The translations under genes and the position numbers were made by a program. A stretch of 64,000 nucleotides of DNA from Lacrimispora sinapis (lineage in GTDB: Bacteria; Bacillota; Clostridia; Lachnospirales; Lachnospiraceae), in the NCBI RefSeq assembly GCF_043633585.1, contig NZ_CP141832.1, positions 3,038,001 through 3,102,000 of the forward strand. Reading direction: 5' to 3'. The notes beneath the pieces are model-generated. The model was given only the letters and a program-made list of their open reading frames with translations. It did not search any database and had not been told where the DNA came from. Numbering within the stretch: position 1 is the first letter of the stretch; each line of letters opens with the position of its first letter. Of the stretch, positions 48,103 through 56,217 are shown in pieces.

Positions 48103-49027
48103 AATTTGCCTGAATTCTTGTTAAGTACCGTTCGACACTGGTAATGGCATTGGCGCCGTCAGATACTGCCGTCGATATCTGTCTGAGCTGCTTGGTACGG
48201 ACATCTCCTACTGCAAATACTCCGGGGATATTGGTTTCACAGTCTTCTCCTGCTTTGATATAGCCGTGATCCATCTCGACCAGATTGTTGAACGCTTCAC
48301 TCTGAGGATTGATTCCGACTGCAATGAATACTCCGTCTACAGCCAGTTTCCTGGTTTCTTCTGTATTAATATTCTTTATAGTCAGGGACTCAACCTGATC
48401 TCCGCCTTCAATCTCTTCCACAACCGTATCCCAAATGACTTCTACGTTATCCTGATTGAACAGCTGAGTCTGTAAGGTTTTTGCTCCCCTTAACTGGTTT
48501 CTCCTATGAATTAAGTATACCTTTTTACACATTCTCGCTAAGAAGATGGCATCTTCAATGGCTACGTCTCCGCCGCCTACGACTGCAGCCACTTTATTGC
48601 GGAAAAATGCTCCGTCACAGGTCGCACAATAGGAAACGCCCATACCGGTAAGTTCTTCTTCCCCGATTACACTTAATTTCCGGTGCTGCGCTCCGGTTGC
48701 AATGATAACCGACTTTGTTACATATGTCTTCTCTTCTCCCACTACGGTAAATAAACCGTCAGAAGCTTCGATCCTCAGAACCTCATCGTTGACGAATTCT
48801 GCTCCCAGCTTTTCGGCATGTTCTCTGAATTTCATCCCCAGATCATATCCGTTGATGCCAGGAAATCCGGGATAGTTATCCACTTCATAGGTATTAAGAA
48901 TCTGACCGCCGCTTGCCATCTCTTTTTCGATTACAATCATTTTAAGCTCTGCTCTTTTTGCATAAACAGCGGCAGTAAGTCCTGCCGGCCCGGAGCCTAT
49001 GATTACTACGTCATAAATTTCACTCAT
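48101..49027 (-). CDS. trxB: Thioredoxin reductase
   Basis: 308 residues: FAD site IIGSGPAGLTAAVYAKRA, redox pair in YCATCDGAFF (Cys-Ala-Thr-Cys), NAD(P)H site VVGGGDVAIEDA, and GVFAVGDVRTKQLRQ near the C-terminus. It transfers electrons from NADPH to thioredoxin. It is transcribed alone from a TTGCAT-18-TATAAT promoter. Confidence 0.95.
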   Translation of the reverse strand: MSEIYDVVIIGSGPAGLTAAVYAKRAELKMIVIEKEMASGGQILNTYEVDNYPGFPGINGYDLGMKFREHAEKLGAEFVNDEVLRIEASDGLFTVVGEEKTYVTKSVIIATGAQHRKLSVIGEEELTGMGVSYCATCDGAFFRNKVAAVVGGGDVAIEDAIFLARMCKKVYLIHRRNQLRGAKTLQTQLFNQDNVEVIWDTVVEEIEGGDQVESLTIKNINTEETRKLAVDGVFIAVGINPQSEAFNNLVEMDHGYIKAGEDCETNIPGVFAVGDVRTKQLRQISTAVSDGANAITSVERYLTRIQAN

Positions 49028-49078
49028 ATTTATCTACCTGCTTTCTTAATTCGTTCTGTTATTTACTTCTTTGTATTC

Positions 49079-49108
49079 ATTATATCTTACTAACCATGAA
49101 GTATGCAA
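49079..49108 (-). promoter_or_regulatory. Promoter of trxB
   Basis: TTGCAT, 18-bp spacer, TATAAT on the minus strand, about 50 bp before the start codon. Confidence 0.7.
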
Positions 49109-49160
49109 TGTCTGATCCGCGAGAAAACTAAAAAGTATAAAAAAGGTTTTTTTGCCTTTC

Positions 49161-49189
49161 TTGCATTGTACCTGTCAATTTGATAAAAT
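49161..49189 (+). promoter_or_regulatory. Promoter of the SDR gene
   Basis: TTGCAT, 17-bp spacer, TAAAAT, 36 bp before the start codon. Confidence 0.65.
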
Positions 49190-49224
49190 AATGGTATCGA
49201 AAACTGACAGAAAGGGGAATGTTT

Positions 49225-49956
49225 ATGTCCAGGAAAACGGTACTTATCACCGGTGCTTCCCGGGGAATCGGAAAAGCCATTGCCGTGAAATTTGCAAAAA
49301 AGGGGTATCATGTGGTCATCAACTGTCTTCACAGCGAAGAACGTCTGCTGCAGACCAAAAGGGAACTGGAAGCTTATCAGATCTCCTGTCTTTCCTATGT
49401 GGGCGACATGGGTGACATCACTCAGTGCCAGGAACTGTTTGAACAGGTACGCAAACAATTCGGTACTCCTGACGTTGTCGTCAACAATGCGGGGATCTCC
49501 TACATCGGCCTGCTGCAGGATATGAGCACTGAGGCCTGGGACCGGATCATCCGCACCAACCTGACCTCCGTCTTCAACTGCTGTAAGCTGGCTATTCCCG
49601 GAATGGTGGAAAAAAAATCGGGAAAGATCATCAACATCTCCTCCGTATGGGGTGTGGTGGGTGCCTCCTGCGAAGTTGCTTATTCTGCGACCAAAGGAGG
49701 AATCAATGCTTTTACCAAAGCCTTAGCCAAGGAACTCGCTCCCAGCAACATCCAGGTCAATGCCATCGCCTGCGGTGCCATTGATACTGAGATGAATCAA
49801 TTCCTGGAAGAAGACGAACTGATCGCCCTCATAGACGAGATCCCTTCCGGCAGACTGGGCAAAGCGGAAGAGGTGGCTGATCTGGTTTACCATCTCGGTT
49901 ATAAAAATTCTTACTTAACCGGACAGGTCATCGGTCTTGACGGAGGCTGGATCTAA
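49225..49956 (+). CDS. Short-chain dehydrogenase/reductase, FabG/YmfI-like
   Basis: 243 residues with the classical SDR elements: cofactor loop ITGASRGIGKAIA, NNAG (VVNNAGISYIG), catalytic Ser in INISSVWG, YxxxK in YSATKGG, and LTGQVIGLDGGWI at the end. It is like 3-oxoacyl-ACP reductases but stands outside any fatty-acid cluster, so the substrate is open. ATG 49225 is preferred, with AAAGGGG 7 bp upstream; ATG 49219 would overlap it. Confidence 0.85.
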   Translation: MSRKTVLITGASRGIGKAIAVKFAKKGYHVVINCLHSEERLLQTKRELEAYQISCLSYVGDMGDITQCQELFEQVRKQFGTPDVVVNNAGISYIGLLQDMSTEAWDRIIRTNLTSVFNCCKLAIPGMVEKKSGKIINISSVWGVVGASCEVAYSATKGGINAFTKALAKELAPSNIQVNAIACGAIDTEMNQFLEEDELIALIDEIPSGRLGKAEEVADLVYHLGYKNSYLTGQVIGLDGGWI

Positions 49957-50149
49957 CCTGTCTGTTCTTCCTTCCGGCCACCGCTTCCGGCCATTTACAG
50001 GTTGTCTAAAAAATAACCTCATATTAAATCATATGTTGTAATTCAAATGCTGTACACTGAATCGGAGAATCCAGACCTTATGGTCTTCAATTTAGTTTAT
50101 CTAAATTTAATTATATACAATCAAAATAGTTTTGTCAAGCTTCCATATT

Positions 50150-50189
50150 AAAAAGCGTCCGGAAAAGAAATTCTCTTCCGGACGCCTTG
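50150..50189. terminator. Terminator of yajC (bidirectional)
   Basis: GCGTCCGGAA / TTCCGGACGC, with T runs on both flanks. It also blocks read-through from the SDR gene. A gap of 200 bp before it shows only AT-rich sequence. Confidence 0.9.
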
Positions 50190-50204
50190 TTTTTTTATCT
50201 GATT

Positions 50205-50501
50205 TTAAACTTCTGGTTTTTCCACTTCAACAACTGCTGACTTCTGCATAGGAATTCTGCAGTTTTTGTTATTACCGAACTCAACGATAACGGTATCATC
50301 TGTCATATCGATGATGACTCCATAAAATCCGCTGGTAGTCAGAACACTGTCACCGATCGCAATGCTTGAAAGCATCTGCTCCTGTCTCTTCTTCTCTTTC
50401 TTCTGTGGTCTGATTGCAATAAAATACATAAAGCCAAAGATCACTGCAATGTAGAGAATCCAGAAACCCATGCCCATAGTACCGCCTGTTGCTAATAACA
50501 T
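50205..50501 (-). CDS. yajC: Preprotein translocase subunit YajC
   Basis: 98 residues: one membrane helix (GFWILYIAVIFGFMYFI) followed by RPQKKEKKRQEQMLSSI and the soluble domain SIAIGDSVLTTSGFYGVIID, the YajC signature. It is a Sec accessory. GGAGG lies 9 bp before ATG 50501; the ATG two codons earlier is too close. It follows tgt as in many bacteria. Confidence 0.93.
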   Translation of the reverse strand: MLLATGGTMGMGFWILYIAVIFGFMYFIAIRPQKKEKKRQEQMLSSIAIGDSVLTTSGFYGVIIDMTDDTVIVEFGNNKNCRIPMQKSAVVEVEKPEV

Positions 50502-50550
50502 AACCATTTCCTCCTTATATAGATCCGCTTCCTTGCCGCGGTATCTTGTC

Positions 50551-51693
50551 CTATTTTTCGGATTGAGCTTCCATCATACCGGCTAGCTTCTTTTCCTTAT
50601 ATTCCCCATAACGCTGATGCTCGATTGCGTCACGAATCTCTTCCATCATTGTATTATAAAAATACAAATTATGCAAGACACATAATCTCATGCCAAGCAT
50701 TTCTTTTGCCTTTAATAAATGCCGGATGTAGGCTCTGCTGTAGGAGCGGCAGGCCGGACACTGGCACCCTTCCTCGATAGGTCTGCGGTCCAGTTCATAT
50801 TTGCTGTTAAACAGGTTGCGTTTGCCCTGATTGGTGTACACATGGCCATGGCGTCCGTTTCTTGACGGGTAAACACAGTCGAAGAAATCTACGCCCCGCT
50901 CTACAGACTCCAAAATATTGGCCGGAGTTCCCACACCCATTAAATACGTGGGTTTATTTTCCGGAAGATAAGGGACCGTCTCATCCAGAATCCGGTACAT
51001 CTCTGAATGGCTTTCCCCTACGGCAAGTCCCCCTAATGCATAGCCGTCCAAATCCATGGCAGAGATGGTCTTTGCATGGGCGATTCGGATGTCTTCATAG
51101 GTTCCGCCCTGATTGATCCCAAATAACAGTTGTTCTTTGTTAATAGTATCGGGCAGGGAATTGAGCCTGTCCATCTCAGTCCGGCAGCGTTCCAGCCATC
51201 TGGTGGTCCGGTCTACACTATTTTGCATGTATTGCCTGGTGGCCGGATGGGGAGGACATTCGTCAAATGCCATCGCAATGGTAGAAGCCAGGTTGGACTG
51301 GATCTGCATACTTTCCTCTGGTCCCATAAATATCTTGCGTCCGTCAATATGGGACTGGAAGTATACGCCTTCTTCTTTGATCTTTCTGAGTCCGGTCAGG
51401 GAAAATACCTGAAATCCGCCTGAGTCCGTAAGAATAGGCTTATTCCAGTTCATAAATTCATGAAGGCCGCCCAGCTGCCTGATCACCTGATCACCGGTAC
51501 GCACATGAAGATGATAGGTGTTTGACAATTGCACCTGGGTTTTAATCTCCCGCAGATCGTCGGTAGAGACACCACCTTTGATAGCCGCTGCAGTACCCAC
51601 ATTCATAAATACAGGAGTCTGAATGGTTCCATGGACCGTGGTTACCTCTGCCCGCTTGGCACGGCCGTCCTTTTTTATAATCTTATAATTCAT
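50551..51693 (-). CDS. tgt: tRNA-guanine transglycosylase
   Basis: 380 residues. It inserts queuine/preQ1 at position 34 of GUN tRNAs such as the tRNA-Asp and tRNA-Asn of this window. Catalytic Asp in ILTDSGGFQVFSL, FDECPPHP, GGLAVGE, nucleophile Asp in GVDFFDCVYPSRNGRHG, and the zinc ligands CQCPAC...H near 310-340. It lies between scfB and yajC on the same strand. Confidence 0.96.
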   Translation of the reverse strand: MNYKIIKKDGRAKRAEVTTVHGTIQTPVFMNVGTAAAIKGGVSTDDLREIKTQVQLSNTYHLHVRTGDQVIRQLGGLHEFMNWNKPILTDSGGFQVFSLTGLRKIKEEGVYFQSHIDGRKIFMGPEESMQIQSNLASTIAMAFDECPPHPATRQYMQNSVDRTTRWLERCRTEMDRLNSLPDTINKEQLLFGINQGGTYEDIRIAHAKTISAMDLDGYALGGLAVGESHSEMYRILDETVPYLPENKPTYLMGVGTPANILESVERGVDFFDCVYPSRNGRHGHVYTNQGKRNLFNSKYELDRRPIEEGCQCPACRSYSRAYIRHLLKAKEMLGMRLCVLHNLYFYNTMMEEIRDAIEHQRYGEYKEKKLAGMMEAQSEK

Positions 51694-51751
51694 TGATTGT
51701 CCCTTACTTTGGTTTCCTTATTTTTCAGTTACTTGACCGATTCATGCCTGA

Positions 51752-53146
51752 TCATTCTTCCGCCAGAGCCGCCTTAATCATGATGGCACATTCAATCCGC
51801 TTCTTCTGCATCTCGCAGCCGATATCGTAAGCATCGGTAATGCTGCCATGGAAGTTAAAGGAATTGGCTGCACAGCCTCCGCTGCAGTAAAATCTTGCAA
51901 AGCAATCACGGCATTTGTCTTTTGCGTATACGTTGCAAAGTTTAAATTCATCACGGACTTCTGTGTTGGTCAGACCAATATCCACGTTTCCAAGAAGGAA
52001 TTTCTCCTGGCCTACAAACTGGTGGCATGGATAAAAGTCTCCCCAGGGAGTCACTGCCAGATACTCGGTTCCCGAACCACACCCGGCAAGACGTTTTGCA
52101 ACGCAGGGTCCCTGCTGCAGATCAATGTTAAAATGGAAAAAGTTAAAGCCTTTTCCTTCCTTTCTGCGTTTGATATACTCCACCGCAAGCTTATCGTATT
52201 CGTCTAAGATCTGAGGAAGGTCCTCTTCCTTGATGGCATAATATTCTTCCGGCTGGGCTACCACCGGCTCAATGGACATGCTTTCAAATCCAAGGTCTGC
52301 AAATTCAAGAACGTCTTTTGCAAAATCCATATTCCCTCTGGTAAAGGTTCCTCTGATGTAATAGTCCCTGGTTCCTCGAAGCTTGGCAAACTTCTGGAAT
52401 TTGGGAACGATCAAATCATAGCTTCCTTTTCCGTTACGGAAAGGACGCATCTTGTCATTGACTTCTTTTCGTCCGTCAAGACTTAATACCACATTGCTCA
52501 TTTCCTTATTGCAGAATTCCATGATCTCATCATTCAAAAGAACTCCGTTGGTGGTCATGGTAAAACGGAAGTTCTTATTATATTCTTTCTCTTTTGAGCG
52601 TCCGTATGCAACAAGCTGCTTTACCACGTCCCAATTCATCAACGGTTCCCCGCCAAAGAAGTCCACTTCTAAGTTTCTGCGGTTCCCGGAATTGGCGATC
52701 AGGAAATCCAGTGCCTTTTTCCCCACCTCAAAAGACATGAGGGCGCGGCGGCCGTGATACTCTCCTTCTTCTGCAAAACAGTACTGGCATGCCAGATTAC
52801 AGTCATGGGCAATATGTAAACAAAGAGCTTTGACAACAGTCTTTCTCTTTTTAAAATCTACCACATAATCATGATACACATCTTTTGTAAACAGCTCTCC
52901 CGCATCGATCAAGTACTGGATCTCTTCCAGCGCTTCCATCACTTCTGCCTCTCCATAGGCTTCTTTCAGGCGGCTTAAAATCTCTTTCTTTGCGTGTTCT
53001 GATATCTTTTCCGGCTTATCCATCTCAGGAATGAAGTCCTGGGCGATGGCAACCGCATCGTACATCACCGGATCAACAGAATGGACCGAACCGCTGTTGA
53101 CATCCATAATAATATGGAAGCCATTATTCATATATTGATGAATCAC
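51752..53146 (-). CDS. scfB: Thioether-forming SCIFF peptide maturase (radical SAM/SPASM)
   Basis: 464 residues: an N-terminal RRE-like region (about 1-90), the radical SAM motif CNLACQYC near residue 118, FFGGEPLMN, and a C-terminal SPASM domain with auxiliary-cluster cysteines (GCGSGTEYLAVTPWGDFYPC, CRDCFARFYCSGGCA). Known SCIFF maturases install Cys-Thr thioether links in the partner peptide. The start is a GTG with AAGGAG 8 bp upstream. The substrate gene scfA is 132 bp upstream. Confidence 0.95.
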   Translation of the reverse strand: MIHQYMNNGFHIIMDVNSGSVHSVDPVMYDAVAIAQDFIPEMDKPEKISEHAKKEILSRLKEAYGEAEVMEALEEIQYLIDAGELFTKDVYHDYVVDFKKRKTVVKALCLHIAHDCNLACQYCFAEEGEYHGRRALMSFEVGKKALDFLIANSGNRRNLEVDFFGGEPLMNWDVVKQLVAYGRSKEKEYNKNFRFTMTTNGVLLNDEIMEFCNKEMSNVVLSLDGRKEVNDKMRPFRNGKGSYDLIVPKFQKFAKLRGTRDYYIRGTFTRGNMDFAKDVLEFADLGFESMSIEPVVAQPEEYYAIKEEDLPQILDEYDKLAVEYIKRRKEGKGFNFFHFNIDLQQGPCVAKRLAGCGSGTEYLAVTPWGDFYPCHQFVGQEKFLLGNVDIGLTNTEVRDEFKLCNVYAKDKCRDCFARFYCSGGCAANSFNFHGSITDAYDIGCEMQKKRIECAIMIKAALAEE

Positions 53147-53162
53147 TTGTATTCTCCTTAAT

Positions 53163-53236
53163 GAAAAAGGTTTACACCTTTTATTGATGTTTCGCAGACA
53201 AGCGAAGGAACCCCTACTGTCTAACGACCGTAGGGG
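53163..53236 (-). promoter_or_regulatory. Hairpins between scfA and scfB
   Basis: On the minus strand, CCCCTAC/GTAGGGG, TTCGC/GCGAA and AAAAGGT-GTAA-ACCTTTT follow each other before the scfB ribosome site. None is a full terminator, but together they could lower scfB expression relative to the precursor peptide. Confidence 0.45.
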
Positions 53237-53278
53237 GCATCTGCTTCTCTGCCTTATGGCTGTTCTATACAGTTTTAA

Positions 53279-53425
53279 CTAACGGTTGCTGTTCTCACAG
53301 CTCTGATTTCCTACTGTACAGGATGTCTTGCAGGCTGACTGGCAGGAAGTCTGGCATTCGCCGCAGCCGCCTTTTTTCATGGATTCTTTTAATGTACTGG
53401 AACTTAATGTTTTAACGTGCTTCAT
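53279..53425 (-). CDS. scfA: Six-cysteine SCIFF precursor peptide
   Basis: 48 residues, too small for many gene callers. The leader KHVKTLSSSTLKESMKKGG precedes a core with six cysteines (CGECQTSCQSACKTSC, then C43) alternating with Thr/Ser. This is the SCIFF family (six cysteines in forty-five), nearly universal in Clostridia and of unknown biological role. AGGAGGTG precedes ATG 53425, and a strong extended -10 promoter drives it. scfB modifies it. Confidence 0.93.
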   Translation of the reverse strand: MKHVKTLSSSTLKESMKKGGCGECQTSCQSACKTSCTVGNQSCENSNR

Positions 53426-53462
53426 AAACTTACACCTCCTGTATTTTACATAATTCCATGAG

Positions 53463-53491
53463 ATTATACCACATGTTTTTTCGTAGTGCAA
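53463..53491 (-). promoter_or_regulatory. Promoter of scfA
   Basis: TTGCAC, 17-bp spacer, TATAAT with an extended TGG before the -10, on the minus strand. The leader is about 35 nt. Confidence 0.8.
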
Positions 53492-53608
53492 GATGAAATG
53501 GACGGGTGATACCGGCTGAGATTCCTTATTTTAAGCCAAACATCTTAGAATATCCTCCATACCGGGAGAATATACTGAACCATAAGACAAGATGTGAGGA
53601 GTATTCAA

Positions 53609-53968
53609 ATGGAAAAATCAAAGCTTCAGGTCACATTAAGAAACCTGCTCATCACCTACATACTGACCGGAATCCTGCTTGTTGTCCTGGCCTTAGCACT
53701 TTATAAATTCCAGTTAAAAGAAGGCCAGATCCGCCTGGGTGTGAATGCGGTTTACATTATTACCTGTCTCATCGGGGGAATCCTTATGGGGAAAAGCATA
53801 CGGCAGAGACGGTTCTTTTGGGGATTATTGCTGGGACTGCTGTATTTCGCAGTATTGCTGGTGGTTTCCTTTTTGCTGAACAAAGGGCTGAATGGGTCTA
53901 TGAATCAGATCCTTACTACCATGGCGATTTGCGCGGCCAGCGGGACCGCCGGGGGGATGCTGAGCTAG
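53609..53968 (+). CDS. TIGR04086 family membrane protein
   Basis: 119 residues with four predicted membrane helices (LLITYILTGILLVVLALAL, GVNAVYIITCLIGGILMG, FFWGLLLGLLYFAVLLVV, ILTTMAICAASGTAGGML). This family frequently neighbours the SCIFF genes and yajC, as here, divergent from scfA. Its function is unknown. ATG 53609 follows GAGGAG. Confidence 0.8.
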   Translation: MEKSKLQVTLRNLLITYILTGILLVVLALALYKFQLKEGQIRLGVNAVYIITCLIGGILMGKSIRQRRFFWGLLLGLLYFAVLLVVSFLLNKGLNGSMNQILTTMAICAASGTAGGMLS

Positions 53969-53980
53969 GATGGGAGGAAA

Positions 53981-54035
53981 ATGAGGGCACCGGCGTTTGA
54001 AAAAACGCTGTACCGGGAAAACCAGCCCTCATTTT
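53981..54035 (+). terminator. Terminator of the TIGR04086 gene
   Basis: ATGAGGGC / GCCCTCAT encloses an inner CGTTT/AAACG stem and is followed by TTTT. Confidence 0.65.
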
Positions 54036-54073
54036 CCGGTAGAATTGGTGGATTCATGGGAACCGTTTTAATC

Positions 54074-54541
54074 TCAGTGCTCACGAAACATTCTTATGAA
54101 CTCTGCGATCAAAAGGATCAAAGCCCCCAGGAAGATGAAAATATCACCCAGATTAAATACAACTTTTTTAAGCTTTCCGAACTGAAGACTAAAATAGTCA
54201 ACCACATACCGGCGGACAAGTCTGTCGTATAAGTTGCTTAACGCACCTCCAAGTGCAATGGAAAGTGCCAGCTTTTCTGCAAGCCTTCCCTTTCTCTGGA
54301 GAAGTCCGGCCAGCATTCCTCCAAGAAAGGAAGCCACGGCTAAGGGGACTGCCTGTACCAGCTCGGGGCGGTTTTTCAGAAAACCGAAGGAAAAACCGGG
54401 ATTATGATTCTTGTATAGCAGGACTTTGCCGTTGGTTCCCTTCATTTCTTTGGGAAAGTCACATTCCTCCTGCTCCTCGATGGAACTTTTTATCAAAAGG
54501 TCCACGGCTGCCAAAAATACGATGAGACCGATAAATATCAT
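54074..54541 (-). CDS. lspA: Signal peptidase II-like protein
   Basis: 155 residues with about four membrane helices. The lipoprotein signal peptidase pattern is present: NHNPGFSFGFL, then GGALSNLYDRLVRRYVVDYF with the first catalytic Asp and FNLGDIFIFLG with the second. The usual Ala after FN is Leu-Gly here, so it is slightly divergent. It would process lipoproteins such as OppA in this window. GGAAGGAG lies 8 bp before ATG 54541. Confidence 0.82.
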   Translation of the reverse strand: MIFIGLIVFLAAVDLLIKSSIEEQEECDFPKEMKGTNGKVLLYKNHNPGFSFGFLKNRPELVQAVPLAVASFLGGMLAGLLQRKGRLAEKLALSIALGGALSNLYDRLVRRYVVDYFSLQFGKLKKVVFNLGDIFIFLGALILLIAEFIRMFREH

Positions 54542-54628
54542 GACGCACACTCCTTCCGACCTTATTATCTCCATTCTATTGTGTTTTTTATGCCTGGTCC
54601 TGTCATTCCTGATCTGCTTAACGGTACG

Positions 54629-56032
54629 TTAGCCTCTCATCTGTATGAATGGACCGCCCTTTTTGTCTAAATAAGCCCGGGTAATAACAACGGAGCCAAT
54701 GTTGGGGTCTTTGGGGATCTCATACATGATATCCAGCATAAAGTTTTCGATTATGGCGCGCAATGCTCTGGCACCGGTCTTTTTCTGAAGCGCTTCTTCT
54801 GCTATCCATTCTAAAGCATCATCTTCAAATACGAGCCGGACCTCATCAAGCTCCAGAAGCTTTTGATACTGTTTTAAAATGGCATTCTTCGGTTCTTTAA
54901 GCACGCGGATCAATAACTCCTTGTTCAGGGATTCCAGTGTGACGAAAATGGGCAGACGGCCTAAAAATTCCGGGATCATGCCGAATTTCCTTAAATCCTC
55001 GTTGGTCACATGGGAAAGTATATTATCATCCTTATCATACTGATCTTTTAGTTCTGCCGAAAAACCGATGGAGGCTTTTTCTTTCAAGCGTTCTTTGATA
55101 ATATCCTCCAGATCCGGGAATGCTCCTCCGCAGATAAAGAGTATGTTATCTGTCCGTACGGTGGTCATAGGAGTAAGCGCATTCTTCTGGTTGGAACCTA
55201 CGGGTACCTCTACCGTACTTCCTTCCAACAGCTTTAACAGCTCCTGCTGTACGGATTCCCCGCTGACATCCCGGCTGCTTGTATTCTTTTTCTTTGCAAT
55301 CTTATCAATTTCGTCAATAAAAATAATTCCCCGTTCTGCCTTGTCCACATCATTGTCAGCCGCCGATAATAGCTTGGATACGACGCTTTCTATGTCATCA
55401 CCGATATATCCAGCCTCCGTTAATGAAGTGGCATCTGCAATGGCTAAGGGAACGTCAAGAAGCTTTGCCAGAGTTTTTACCAAATAGGTCTTTCCGCTTC
55501 CCGTAGGACCGATCATTAAAATATTGGATTTTTCGATCTGTACATTGCCTTCCTCGTCCTTGTTTTCCTTATTTCCCAGATAAACTCTTTTATAATGGTT
55601 ATAAACTGCCACAGAGATTACCTTTTTGGCTTGTTCCTGGCCGATGACATATTCATCAAGCTTCTGCCGGATGATATGAGGGGCAGGAATATCCTCTAAG
55701 CGCAGCTCCGGCTTTGGTTCTTTTTCCGACCGCTTTTTGATCTTCTGCTTTTTGGGGATATCGAGATCCTGGTTGTTCAGCTTGCCAAGATCACTTAAAT
55801 TCAAATTCATATAGGGCATATTGGGTATCTTGCTTATATCAAATCCGCCCTGAGTGACGGAATCAAAAGCCTTCTGCATACAATCATGACACAGATTCAT
55901 GGAGCCAGGCATGGAAACCATGGGGCCTGCTACACTTTCCGGCCTCCGGCATACATAGCAGACTTTTTCGTATTCCTCCTGCTCTTTCTTCTTCTCTTCT
56001 CCATCAGAGCCATTGACCGTCGTATCTTCCAT
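54629..56032 (-). CDS. Divergent ClpX-type AAA+ ATPase
   Basis: 467 residues, longer than ordinary ClpX (about 420). A zinc-binding N-domain (CYVCRRP...LCHDCM), Walker A GPTGSGKT, pore loop GYIGDD, Walker B GIIFIDEIDKIA, DVSGESVQQELLKLLEG and the ClpP-docking IGF (KASIGFSAELK) are present. The RKH substrate loop of canonical ClpX is replaced by SNQKNALTP. No clpP, tig or lon is adjacent, so this is probably a paralogue of the housekeeping clpX. ATG 56032 follows GGAGGAG; a TTG at 56062 with AAGGAG is an alternative adding 10 residues. Confidence 0.85.
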   Translation of the reverse strand: MEDTTVNGSDGEEKKKEQEEYEKVCYVCRRPESVAGPMVSMPGSMNLCHDCMQKAFDSVTQGGFDISKIPNMPYMNLNLSDLGKLNNQDLDIPKKQKIKKRSEKEPKPELRLEDIPAPHIIRQKLDEYVIGQEQAKKVISVAVYNHYKRVYLGNKENKDEEGNVQIEKSNILMIGPTGSGKTYLVKTLAKLLDVPLAIADATSLTEAGYIGDDIESVVSKLLSAADNDVDKAERGIIFIDEIDKIAKKKNTSSRDVSGESVQQELLKLLEGSTVEVPVGSNQKNALTPMTTVRTDNILFICGGAFPDLEDIIKERLKEKASIGFSAELKDQYDKDDNILSHVTNEDLRKFGMIPEFLGRLPIFVTLESLNKELLIRVLKEPKNAILKQYQKLLELDEVRLVFEDDALEWIAEEALQKKTGARALRAIIENFMLDIMYEIPKDPNIGSVVITRAYLDKKGGPFIQMRG

Positions 56033-56105
56033 CTTCTCCTCCAGTAAATCTTTATCGTTCAATCTAGGTTCTCCTTCTGTCTGTAGTTATATACTATATA
56101 AGAAT

Positions 56106-56134
56106 ATTATAAAGCATTTAAAACACTCCTACAA
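56106..56134 (-). promoter_or_regulatory. Promoter of the ClpX-like gene
   Basis: TTGTAG, 17-bp spacer, TATAAT on the minus strand, 45-75 bp before the start. Confidence 0.7.
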
Positions 56135-56168
56135 GTGCCGGCAAGGAATTTAGACTTTTTTAATGAAT

Positions 56169-56211
56169 CAAAGACTCCCCATGCCAAACGCCTTTGACAC
56201 AGGGAGCCTTC
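56169..56211 (-). terminator. Terminator of the HtrA gene
   Basis: AAG-G-CTCCC / GGGAG-T-CTT with an inner CAAA/TTTG stem, weak T tract, 7 bp after the stop. Confidence 0.6.
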
Positions 56212-56217
56212 TCCAAA

